NCBI RefSeq assembly: GCF_028993575.1
Contig: NZ_CP118615.1
Coordinates: 2,790,001-2,854,000, forward strand
Length of the DNA: 64,000 bases
Source of the DNA: Micromonospora cathayae
GTDB lineage: Bacteria; Actinomycetota; Actinomycetes; Mycobacteriales; Micromonosporaceae
Direction: 5' to 3'
Shown: positions 1-7,756 of the stretch, piece by piece
Layout: every line of letters starts with the position of its first letter
How positions within the stretch are numbered: the first letter of the stretch is position 1
Notes under the pieces: model-generated
What the model was told of the DNA's origin: nothing
Database searches by the model: none
What the model saw: the letters and a program-made list of their open reading frames with translations, nothing else
Made by a program: the position numbers and the translations under genes

Positions 1-169
1 CCGCTTGAGACCCGATGCCACGCGGGGTGCTCCTTGGGTGCTCCGGCGCGATGGACGGGCCGACGCTTGATGGACCGGGCGGGACGCTTTCCCGCTGAAG
101 CTGGGGGCTGACCGCGAACAGATGGACTTACGCCGCCGGGTTGGATGCAACAACTCGACTAACGTCTAT

Positions 170-214
170 CTCTTAATCCGCGGGTTCGGGGTTCGAGTCC
201 CTGGCGGCGCACCA
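170..214 (+). other. 3' half of tRNA-Lys(CTT): attachment-site remnant
   Basis: The segment holds an anticodon loop with CTT at 172-174, a T-arm with TTCGAG, the 3' acceptor strand GCGGCGC (204-210), discriminator A and an encoded CCA at 212-214. No matching 5' half lies upstream: a full tRNA would begin near 139, where the bases do not form a D-arm or the partner strand GCGCCGC. Integrative elements that recombine at the 3' end of a tRNA gene rebuild the tRNA and push the old 3' end to the far side, so this looks like such a displaced end. The element would lie to the left, outside the window. The anticodon assignment assumes normal loop geometry. Confidence 0.75.
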
Positions 215-219
215 GCAGC

Positions 220-261
220 AAGGCTCTGACCTGGGTTTTCACCCGGGTCGGAGCCTTTCTT
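220..261 (+). terminator. Terminator of the former tRNA-Lys
   Basis: Arms 220-235 and 242-257 pair over 16 bases with two T-G pairs, a six-base loop and a T-rich tail (TTTCTT). It lies 6 bases after the CCA end and is probably the tRNA's own terminator. Confidence 0.75.
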
Positions 262-383
262 GCTTCCGTGGCGGTGGGCCGGTGCTCGGTGGGTGCTCGG
301 GAGCCGTTGGACCGGTGCGGCTGCCGGTGGACGGGTGCGTGTCGGTGGACGTCCGGTCCGGGCCGGTTCGGTGAGGGGGTCTG

Positions 384-1043
384 GTGTCGGTGCCGGTGGT
401 GATTCCGGACGGGATCCGGGCTGACGTGGAAACGTTGTGGCGTCACCACGACCTGGGCCACGAGTTGCGTCGGTGTGACGTGGGGATCGGGTTGGGTAGT
501 CATGACCTCGGTGCGGCGGTGGTCGCGACCCGCCTGTTCCACGAGGGCCTGTTCCCGTGGATCGTGTTCACCGGCGCGAACGCTCCGACGACGGTGGAGC
601 GGTTCCCGCGCGGTGAGGCGGTGCACTACCGGGAGTACGCGGTCGAGCATGGTGTGCCGGCGGAGTCGATTCTCGTGGAGCCGCGGGCGACGAACACGGC
701 CCAGAATCTCGACTATTCGCGCCGCCTGCTGGCGGAACGCCGGATCCCGGTGCGTTCGGTGTTGCTCATGTCCCGGCCGTACCAGCAGCGCCGGGCCTAC
801 GCCACCTGCAAGCTGATGTGGCCGGAGGTCGACGTGGTGTGCGCGTCGAACCCTCTTGAGCTGGACGACTACGTGGGCAGCATCGGTGACCCCCGGCGGG
901 TGGTGGACATGCTGGTCGGGGACACGCAGCGGATCGAGGTGTACGCCGAACGCGGGTTCGCGGTTCCGCAGAAGGTGCCGGACGAGGTGCAGGCGGCCTT
1001 CGGTCGCCTGGTGGCGGCGGGGTACACGAGCCGGCTCGTCTGA
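384..1043 (+). CDS. YdcF/DUF218 family protein
   Basis: A 219-residue soluble protein of the YdcF (DUF218) family. The family signature is visible in the first half: a GLGSHDLG segment, then FTGANAPTTVERFPRGEA and the VEPRATNTAQN stretch, which form the nucleotide-binding-like core. The GTG start at 384 follows GAGGGGG by a few bases. Proteins of this type often sit beside XRE regulators in actinomycetes, and a regulator remnant does lie just downstream on the other strand. Substrate and role are not established; E. coli YdcF binds S-adenosylmethionine. No signal peptide or membrane segment is visible. Confidence 0.85.
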   Translation: MSVPVVIPDGIRADVETLWRHHDLGHELRRCDVGIGLGSHDLGAAVVATRLFHEGLFPWIVFTGANAPTTVERFPRGEAVHYREYAVEHGVPAESILVEPRATNTAQNLDYSRRLLAERRIPVRSVLLMSRPYQQRRAYATCKLMWPEVDVVCASNPLELDDYVGSIGDPRRVVDMLVGDTQRIEVYAERGFAVPQKVPDEVQAAFGRLVAAGYTSRLV

Positions 1044-1053
1044 GCGGAGTCGG

Positions 1054-1343
1054 TTACCAGCGTGGCCCGCCCGGTCGGATGCCCATTCGTTCGCTGAGTT
1101 CGACGGCCGGCCGGGGCGGTCGGGGGCGGGTGAGGATCTCCCGGACCAGGTCGCGGGAGAGCCGGTGGTCGCGCACCTGGTCGGGGCCGATGACCTCGGC
1201 GTCCAGGAGGGCGGCCAGCGCTTCGTCGATGCGGTTCCATCGAGCGAGTGCGCGTGCGGTCTCGATGGCCTGTCGGACCTGCCGTTCGACCGGAAGTGCG
1301 GTGGTGTCGAGCAGTGGTTTCGGCTTGAAGGTCCGGGCCTACG
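1054..1343 (-). pseudogene. C-terminal remnant of an XRE-type regulator
   Basis: The reverse strand encodes about 95 residues in one open frame, including PLLDTTALPVERQVRQ, ARALARWNRIDEALAALLDAE and VRHR-like then SRDLVREILTR, and ending at a TAA at 1056-1054. This is the C-terminal ligand-region sequence typical of large XRE-family regulators in actinomycetes. A TAG lies just upstream in frame (about 1346-1344), and the helix-turn-helix and most of the protein are missing, so this is a 3' fragment. It has no start codon with a ribosome site. Loss may be linked to the insertion scar at the left edge. Confidence 0.6.
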
Positions 1344-1402
1344 ACACAGCGGGCCACTCCGCCTGAAACAGCACCAGTTGCCCACGTGCTGACACGCTGT
1401 GC

Positions 1403-1438
1403 CGGTCCTGGCCGCACTGTCTCGTGCGGCCAGGACCG
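1403..1438. terminator. Hairpin terminator downstream of the serine hydrolase
   Basis: CGGTCCTGGCCGCAC (1403-1417) and its exact complement (1424-1438) form a perfect 15-base stem with a six-base loop. It lies 35 bases beyond the stop of the serine hydrolase on the minus strand. Confidence 0.75.
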
Positions 1439-1472
1439 ACGTCTGACACCTGAGCTGGCCGGTCGGTTGTCG

Positions 1473-3359
1473 CTACGGCAGCGAGTTGAGCACCATGGCG
1501 CCGATGTCACGGCCGAGTTGGGCAGCGTCCTGGGAGCCGGAACGGTCGTTCATCATGACCGCCACCACGATGCCGTCCTCGGGGTAGATCCGTAGGTAGG
1601 CGAGGGCGCCCGTCCACGAGCCGTCCTTGGCGACCACCTGGTGGCCGTTCTCGACGCCGGTGTTCCAGCCGTAGGCGTAGTTGCTGTCGGCGTCCGGCGC
1701 GGTCCACATGGTGTCCAGCGACGCCTGGGTCAGGATCTGGCCCGCCGCGAGCTTGGCGCCGAACCGGCCCAGGTCGTACACGTTCGACTGGATCCCGCCG
1801 CCGAGGGTCTTCCAGTCCTTGTTCTCGAGCGGCGCCTCCGCGTTGCTGGTCGTGTACTCGGTCATCCGCCGGACGCCGGCGCTCAGGTCCGCCGGGGCGA
1901 GCGTGCCGAGACCGTAGGGAGTGGTCAGCTTCGTACGCACCAGGTTCTTGATGTTGTCGCCGCCGGCTGCTTCGAGACCGGCGCCGAGCAGGGTGTAGCC
2001 CGGGGTGGAGTAGTGGTAGTCCGGAGGCGCGCATACCAGCGGCTCGTCCCAGAACTCGTCGGCGGCGGCGAGAGCGGTCGCGTACGGCACGTTGTCGAAA
2101 CCGGACGTGTCAATGTCTCCGTAGTGGCCGACGCAGCCGCGGCTGCTCAACAGGTCGCCGACCGTGTGGGTGTGGTGCGCCGGCATCGACGGCACGAGGT
2201 CGCGGCTGGCGTCGTCGAGGTCGACCAGCCCCTGCTCGACCATCCGCATGGTCAGCACGCCACCGACGGCTTTACTCACCGACGCGATGCTGCCCACGTG
2301 CCCGCTGTCCATCCACACGTTGTCGTCGATGTCGGCGAAGCCGAAGCCGCGCAGGTACTTCGCCTGGTTGTTGTGGAACACCGCCACGCTGACACCGGGC
2401 ACGGCGGTGCTGTCCAGTTCGGCCTGGATCCTGGTGTTGACAGCGGTTTTCAGCGCCCAGTCCGGACGGTCGTTGTTCTGCCGCCAGATCCCGGCGTACC
2501 GCACGCCGCCGGCGGTGTCGTACTTGTTGTAGGCCACCAGCCGGTAGCCCTCGTCGGAGTAGCGGTGCCAGTAGTTGGCGAAACCCGCGGCGGTCATGTC
2601 GCGGCGTTCCACCCAGCCGCGGCCGTTGCGGTTCTCCACCCAGATGCCGGCGTAGCGCTGACCCGCGGTGGTCCGCACCGACTCGAACGTCAACATCCGG
2701 TAGTCGCGCTGAAGCTCGGCGAACTTCGTCGAGAACTCGGCGGAGGTGAGATCGCGCCACAGTGCCCACGCGAGGTTCTCGGCGTTCTGGACCCAGATCA
2801 CCGAGTAGCGCAGGCCCTGCGAGGTGTCGTACACGTCGATGTCGATGGGCATCCGTCCGGCGCGGCGCTGCTCGTCGAACTTCGTCGAGAACTCGGCGCT
2901 GGTCAGCCCTCTGAACGAGGTCCAGGACAGGTTTTCCACGTTCTCGACCCAGACCCCGGCGTAGCGACGTGCCCCGCCGACGAGGTAGGTCTCCTGCTCG
3001 GTCAGCCGCATGCCCTGATTGCTGGCCTCGACCCAGGCGGCATGAAACCCTGCGTCGTCGAGGTCGCGTAGCTCCTTCCAGCCCCGCTTGTCGGTGTTCT
3101 GCTGCCACACCGAGCCGACCCGGTACGCACCACCGGTGGTGTCGATGTCCAGGTCGTCGATCAGGTAGCTCTTGCTGTGCGTGGCGAACGAGGTCGCGAA
3201 CTGGGCGCTGGTCTGGTCACGCAACGACAGCCACGAGACCGAGTCCGGATCGAAGATCGGGGACGGCACGCCCGGCACCGCCAGTGCTGGCGGGCCGCTC
3301 AGCGCCGCCCCGGCCAGGACCGTGGCGAGCACGACGGCCACCCGTCTGCGCATGGTCAT
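1473..3359 (-). CDS. Secreted serine hydrolase with N-terminal BTRD1-type repeats
   Basis: A 628-residue exported protein. The start at 3359 (MTMRRR) is chosen because AGGAG lies 7 bases upstream and a signal peptide ending near ALA follows at once. Residues about 30-315 are tandem units of roughly 45 residues of the type RYAGIWVEN...W..RDLT, as in bacterial tandem repeat domain 1 (BTRD1), known from polyglycine-hydrolase-like proteins. Residues about 320-628 are a class C beta-lactamase-like fold: S360-x-x-K363 (SVSK), a tyrosine region YSTPGY and a late DGSWTG triad motif. It probably cleaves a peptide or ester outside the cell. It is divergent from the SARP-type regulator, which may control it. 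Confidence 0.85.
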   Translation of the reverse strand: MTMRRRVAVVLATVLAGAALSGPPALAVPGVPSPIFDPDSVSWLSLRDQTSAQFATSFATHSKSYLIDDLDIDTTGGAYRVGSVWQQNTDKRGWKELRDLDDAGFHAAWVEASNQGMRLTEQETYLVGGARRYAGVWVENVENLSWTSFRGLTSAEFSTKFDEQRRAGRMPIDIDVYDTSQGLRYSVIWVQNAENLAWALWRDLTSAEFSTKFAELQRDYRMLTFESVRTTAGQRYAGIWVENRNGRGWVERRDMTAAGFANYWHRYSDEGYRLVAYNKYDTAGGVRYAGIWRQNNDRPDWALKTAVNTRIQAELDSTAVPGVSVAVFHNNQAKYLRGFGFADIDDNVWMDSGHVGSIASVSKAVGGVLTMRMVEQGLVDLDDASRDLVPSMPAHHTHTVGDLLSSRGCVGHYGDIDTSGFDNVPYATALAAADEFWDEPLVCAPPDYHYSTPGYTLLGAGLEAAGGDNIKNLVRTKLTTPYGLGTLAPADLSAGVRRMTEYTTSNAEAPLENKDWKTLGGGIQSNVYDLGRFGAKLAAGQILTQASLDTMWTAPDADSNYAYGWNTGVENGHQVVAKDGSWTGALAYLRIYPEDGIVVAVMMNDRSGSQDAAQLGRDIGAMVLNSLP

Positions 3360-3451
3360 GATGCACTCCTGACGTCTGATGTGCCTGTCCGGCACAGGTG
3401 AGACGAATGAGTGCCTACGGTCCGGCAGTCCATGGGCAGGCACTGCCGATT

Positions 3452-3497
3452 CTGAACTCGGTTGAACGCAGGGCTGAACATCGTTGAACAGATGAAC
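3452..3497. promoter_or_regulatory. Direct-repeat array, likely SARP binding site
   Basis: TGAAC occurs at 3453, 3463, 3475, 3485 and 3493. The first four form two copies of CTGAAC-N4-TTGAAC beginning exactly 22 bases apart (3452 and 3474). SARP regulators bind heptameric direct repeats spaced by about 11 or 22 bases near the -35 region. The array lies between the divergent starts of the hydrolase and the SARP gene. The binding role is inferred from spacing. Confidence 0.6.
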
Positions 3498-3568
3498 CTG
3501 TCGGGGCATTGACCGAAGTCGTCAACGTGGTGAACGCGGCGGCTATCGTGTTCCAGGAGGGTGGCCGG

Positions 3569-6500
3569 ATGACCGACGACAGGGGCATGTCAGACCTGAC
3601 CCGCATGTTGCGCCAGCTACGGCGGCGCGAGGCGAGGGTGCGGGGCGGGGCGGAGCTGACCTACCGGGAGTTGGCCACCAGGACGGGCTGGTCACTCGGG
3701 ATCATCGCGCAGTACTTCTCCGGCAAGTCGCTTCCGCCGGTAGACCGGTTCGACGTCCTGGTCCGGCTGCTGGGCGCCTCTCCTGCTGAGCTGGGCGTCC
3801 TCGCGACGGCGCGGGACAGGGCCGATGACCATCGACGCGGTCCCACCCCGGCGGCGGGCGGCGTCACCCCGCGTCGTGCCGACGTCAGACTGCTCGGACC
3901 GGTGGAAGTGGTCGGGCCGGGCGGCCGGGCGGCGCTGGTGGGTGTGCGGCAGCGAGCCCTGATCGGCCTGCTGGCCCTCGAAGCCGGCCGAGTCGTCACC
4001 AAGACCCGGCTGGTGGACGCGCTGTGGGGCGAGGCACCACCCCGGACCGCGATCGAGAGCCTGTACAGCCATGTCGCACGGGTCCGCAGCTCCCTCGACG
4101 CCTGTGGACTGCCGGGCCTGCTGATAACCCGTGCCTCGGGATACGTCCTCGCGGTGCGGCCCGACGAGGTGGACGTGACCCGCTTTGCCGAACTGGCAGC
4201 TCAAGCGCGACGGGCCCTTGCCGGCGGCCGGACGGCCGATGCCGCCGCAGGTCTTCGTGACGCGCTGGCCCTCTGGCGGGGTGACGCGCTGGCCGACGCG
4301 CAACCGGCCGGCTGGGTGGCGGCGGAGGTCGACCGGCTGCACGAGATGTGGCTCGGCGCGCAGGAAGATCTGTTGGACGCGCGGCTGCGTCTCGGCGAGC
4401 ATGTCCTCGCTGTCGATGAGCTGGAAAGGCTGCTCGTCACCCGTCCGGCCCGGGAGCGAATTGTCGAACTGCTCATGGTGGCCCTCTACCGGGGTGGACG
4501 GCAGAACGAGGCTGTCGAGGCGTACCAGAGGCTGCGCGGCCATCTTGCCGAGCAGTTGGGCGTGGAGCCCGGCCCCCGGGCGGCACATGTGTACACAGCC
4601 GTGCTGCGCGGGTCCCCCGAGCTTGATCTCGATTCGGGCGACGCGGCCCGGACGGGGATACCCAGACCGGCGCAGCTGCCGTCGCGAGTGGGCCATTTCG
4701 TCGGCCGCGACGGGGAGCTCGCCGTCCTGGGTGGCCTGCTGAAGGGCTCCGCGAAGGCCGGCCGGTTGGGTGTGGTGTGCGGCCCGGCAGGCATGGGCAA
4801 GACCGCGCTCGCGGTGCAGTGGGCACACCGGGTCGCCGGCAGGTTTCCCGACGGGCAGCTCTACCTTGACCTGCGCGGTCACGACCCCGCCACCGCGATG
4901 CCGGTCGCCGAGGCGCTGACGCACCTGCTGCGCGGGCTCGATGTGCCGTCCGACCGGATACCGGCCGATCCGGCCAAGCTGGTCGGCCTGTACCGGTCGG
5001 CGCTGCACGACCGGCGCGTCCTGATCCTGCTCGACAACGCCGCCGCGGCTGATCAGGTGACCTCACTGGTGCCCCCGTCGGGTGGCAGCCTGCTGCTGGT
5101 GACCAGCCGCAACCAACTGGCCGGCCTCGCGGTGGACTACGCCGTGATCAGTGTCGACGTTGACGTGCTCTCGGCCGGGGAGGCGCTGACGCTGCTGAAC
5201 AGGGTGCTGGGCGTCGACCGCGTCGACCGGGAACAAGCCGCTGCCAGCAAGCTCATCGACCTGTGCGGTCGGATGCCCCTGGCCCTGCGGATCGCCGCGG
5301 CCAAGCTCGCCACCCGCCCGCCGCGGCCGATCGCGGAGCTCACCGCCGATCTGGCTGGTGCCGACCGGCTTGCCATCCTGGCCGTCCCAGGGGACTCGCG
5401 CAGCATCAGAACCGTCTTCGCCAGCGCCTACCAAGCCCTGAGCCCAGCCGCCGCATGCCTGTTCCGCCGAATGGGCCTGCACCCCGGCACCACGTTCGCG
5501 CTGGCGCTCGCGGCCGCGGTCGTCGGCGCCTCCCTCGCCCAAGCCCGCAGCGCTCTCGACGAACTGGTCGGTGTCCACCTGCTGATCGACATGGGCACCG
5601 GCCGCTACCGCTTCCACGACCTCATCCGCCTCTACGCCGCCGAGCAGGCCGAGTCCCACGAGGACGACGTGAGCCGGATCATCGACTGGCATCTGATCGT
5701 GGCTGAGGCCGCCAACCGGGTGTTCGACCCGGCACGCGACCGGGCGGGACCGCTGTCGGTCCACCCGCCCATCGAAGCCCCGTTTCCCGCCGATCGTGAC
5801 AGCGCCCTGGCCTTCCTTGATGAGGAGCGCGCCAATCTGCTGCCGGTGGTGCGCCACGCCGGCGAACAGGGCCACGACCGCGCCGTGTGGCAGCTCGCCT
5901 ATCTGCTGACCAGCTTCAATCTCGTACGTGGGCACCGGGCCGACCAGGCCGAGATGTGCCGCTTCGGCCTGGCCGCAGCGCAGCGCCTCGACGACCCGAC
6001 GGCTGAGGCGCTGATGCGGAGTCTGCTCGGCATGGCCTGTAACGGCACGCAACGTTACGCAGAGGCGCTGGAGCACCTGCAACACGCACTGGAGCTCACC
6101 CGGACCCTCGGCGACAAGCGGGGGCAGGGCATGGCGCTCAACAACATCGCCATGGCGTACGGCCGGTTGGGCCGGCTGGACGCGGCAGCCGACGCGTTCG
6201 GTGAGGCCCTGGCGCTGCACACCGCCGACAGCCACCCGCCGGGCATTGCCCTTGCCCTGAACAACCTCGGCCACATCTACACCCTGATGGGCAGGCCGGA
6301 GCTCGCCTTCGAGCCGCTGTCGCAGGCGCTCGCGCTCGCCCGGGAGATCTGCCACTCCCCGCTGGAGGCGTCCGCGCTGCACAGCCTCGGCGAGGTCCAC
6401 CTCGCCGAGGCGGAGCACGACAGCGCGCTCGACTGCTTCACGAAGGCTCTGACGATCCGGCGACGGATCGGCGAACGGCGCCGGGAGGCCGAAACGCTCA

Positions 6501-6667
6501 ACCTCATCGGCCGCGCCCTCCAGGGTCGTGGCGACCACGCAGCCGCCACCGGACACTTCCGGCAGGCATTGGCGCTCAGCGTGGAGCTCGGCGACCGGCA
6601 CCTCGAGGCGGCGACCCTGGCCCACCTGCGTGATGACCAGCCGGCTGAAGGGGTCTCACGAGCCTAG
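3569..6667 (+). CDS. XRE-SARP-NB-ARC-TPR transcriptional regulator (AfsR-like)
   Basis: A 1032-residue regulator. AGGAGG eight bases before the ATG at 3569 decides this start over an upstream TTG at 3509. Domains in order: an XRE-like helix-turn-helix (about 1-65), an OmpR-type winged helix (about 85-165), a bacterial transcriptional activator domain (about 175-320), an NB-ARC ATPase with Walker A GPAGMGKT at 405-412, and TPR repeats (about 760-1010). AfsR/SARP proteins activate nearby pathway genes, and the NB-ARC and TPR parts are thought to sense and oligomerise. The added N-terminal XRE domain gives a second DNA-binding module. The only clear divergent target is the secreted serine hydrolase. 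Confidence 0.9.
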   Translation: MTDDRGMSDLTRMLRQLRRREARVRGGAELTYRELATRTGWSLGIIAQYFSGKSLPPVDRFDVLVRLLGASPAELGVLATARDRADDHRRGPTPAAGGVTPRRADVRLLGPVEVVGPGGRAALVGVRQRALIGLLALEAGRVVTKTRLVDALWGEAPPRTAIESLYSHVARVRSSLDACGLPGLLITRASGYVLAVRPDEVDVTRFAELAAQARRALAGGRTADAAAGLRDALALWRGDALADAQPAGWVAAEVDRLHEMWLGAQEDLLDARLRLGEHVLAVDELERLLVTRPARERIVELLMVALYRGGRQNEAVEAYQRLRGHLAEQLGVEPGPRAAHVYTAVLRGSPELDLDSGDAARTGIPRPAQLPSRVGHFVGRDGELAVLGGLLKGSAKAGRLGVVCGPAGMGKTALAVQWAHRVAGRFPDGQLYLDLRGHDPATAMPVAEALTHLLRGLDVPSDRIPADPAKLVGLYRSALHDRRVLILLDNAAAADQVTSLVPPSGGSLLLVTSRNQLAGLAVDYAVISVDVDVLSAGEALTLLNRVLGVDRVDREQAAASKLIDLCGRMPLALRIAAAKLATRPPRPIAELTADLAGADRLAILAVPGDSRSIRTVFASAYQALSPAAACLFRRMGLHPGTTFALALAAAVVGASLAQARSALDELVGVHLLIDMGTGRYRFHDLIRLYAAEQAESHEDDVSRIIDWHLIVAEAANRVFDPARDRAGPLSVHPPIEAPFPADRDSALAFLDEERANLLPVVRHAGEQGHDRAVWQLAYLLTSFNLVRGHRADQAEMCRFGLAAAQRLDDPTAEALMRSLLGMACNGTQRYAEALEHLQHALELTRTLGDKRGQGMALNNIAMAYGRLGRLDAAADAFGEALALHTADSHPPGIALALNNLGHIYTLMGRPELAFEPLSQALALAREICHSPLEASALHSLGEVHLAEAEHDSALDCFTKALTIRRRIGERRREAETLNLIGRALQGRGDHAAATGHFRQALALSVELGDRHLEAATLAHLRDDQPAEGVSRA

Positions 6668-7483
6668 CAGGGTGACCACGGCCACGCCGTCGACGACGGT
6701 ACCGTGCGAGGGCGCAAAGGCCCGGACGTAGAACCAGCGCCGTTGCGGGGCTTCCGGACGCGACAACAGCTTGACCGGCAGCGCGACCAGCGTCGCCCCC
6801 GCCGGCACGGCCACCACCCGGTCGGTGACGCCGACGAAGTCGACGCCCGCCTGGGCGGTCCCGTCCGCAGTTTCCCAGCGCGCCGTCATCACTGGTCCCG
6901 GTGGCGGAACCAGATAGATGGCGCCTTCGACCAGGTCGCACAGCCGCCGTTGTTCACCGACTATCCACGGCTCACCGGGCGGGGGCGTCTGGTCGACGAC
7001 CCACTGCGGGCAGATCTGGTCGTCCACCGCCCAGGCAAACCCGAGGCCATCGTCATCGAGAATGCGCCCGTACCCGACGCCGTGGGCCACCCTGACACCC
7101 GGACTCGGGTTGACGAGCGTCACCCGGAAGTCTTCCAGCGCGGGTTCCGGCACGCTGTCGAGCGCCACGGTGACAGTGATCCTTCGGGTGGTGGAATCCC
7201 CCGCAGCCCAGCGCAGCTGGCCCGCTGACAACGCGAAGTCCACGCCCGGCTGGGCGCCGCCGGCCGTGACCGCGTAGGCGACCTGGCCCGAGGCCGCACA
7301 CCCGCCCGAGAACACCGTGAAGATCAACCTGCCGGCGCCCTCGCTGACCGTCACCTCGGGATTGATGACGATCACACGCTGGCAGGCCGCCAGACCCGGA
7401 CTGCCGACAGCCACCAACGAAGCCGCGACGACGAGGAGCGCAGCGACACATCTGGCGAGTACCCGCCTCAACTCTTGCACCAT
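6656..7483 (-). CDS. Exported Calx-beta domain protein
   Basis: A protein of about 275 residues with a signal peptide (RRVLARCVAALLVVAAS to GLAAC). The first Calx-beta domain ends in the typical EDFRVTLVNP... to GRILDDDG pattern, and a second, diverged beta-sandwich with TARWETADGTAQAGVDF follows. The start at 7483 is preferred because GAGG lies nine bases upstream; ATGs at 7492 and 7513 are alternatives. Its end overlaps the end of the convergent SARP gene by 12 bases. Calx-beta domains bind calcium and mediate adhesion or ligand contacts; no catalytic residues are seen. Confidence 0.7.
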   Translation of the reverse strand: MVQELRRVLARCVAALLVVAASLVAVGSPGLAACQRVIVINPEVTVSEGAGRLIFTVFSGGCAASGQVAYAVTAGGAQPGVDFALSAGQLRWAAGDSTTRRITVTVALDSVPEPALEDFRVTLVNPSPGVRVAHGVGYGRILDDDGLGFAWAVDDQICPQWVVDQTPPPGEPWIVGEQRRLCDLVEGAIYLVPPPGPVMTARWETADGTAQAGVDFVGVTDRVVAVPAGATLVALPVKLLSRPEAPQRRWFYVRAFAPSHGTVVDGVAVVTLLGS

Positions 7484-7756
7484 ACGAAGCATCCTCGGTC
7501 CGCCGCCTTGCACGAAGCTTGTGGGCCGGTCCTCCGTCCGGCCGGTCGCCGACCCTCGTCTGGACCGGTCCGCTCACGGTCCCGGACCGGCGTGTCGGCC
7601 AGGTCGGCGAGGGGGACGTCGAGGGCCTGGCTGAGTGTCGGGACCGCCCGTCGGCTCGTCCGGTCCGCGCGGGATGTGGGTGGACCGTGTCCGCATCGGA
7701 GCGGGGTGGGGACGGCCGCTCGGACGCGACCGTCCCCAGGGGTACCGCAGGTCCGG

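Noticed and set aside
1..169. Integrase gene tail of the left-hand element
   Set aside because: Frame 2-70 ends in TGA and is compatible with an integrase C-terminus, but 22 codons without a recognisable motif cannot support a call.
159..1385. Open frame of 408 codons on the minus strand
   Set aside because: It runs antisense to YdcF and through the tRNA remnant; the C-terminal RQGLEPRTRGLR-type peptide is a known translation of tRNA sequence, not a protein.
1641..3071. 476-codon frame on the plus strand
   Set aside because: Antisense to the serine hydrolase, Val/Gly/His-rich with no ribosome site; a typical GC-rich shadow frame.
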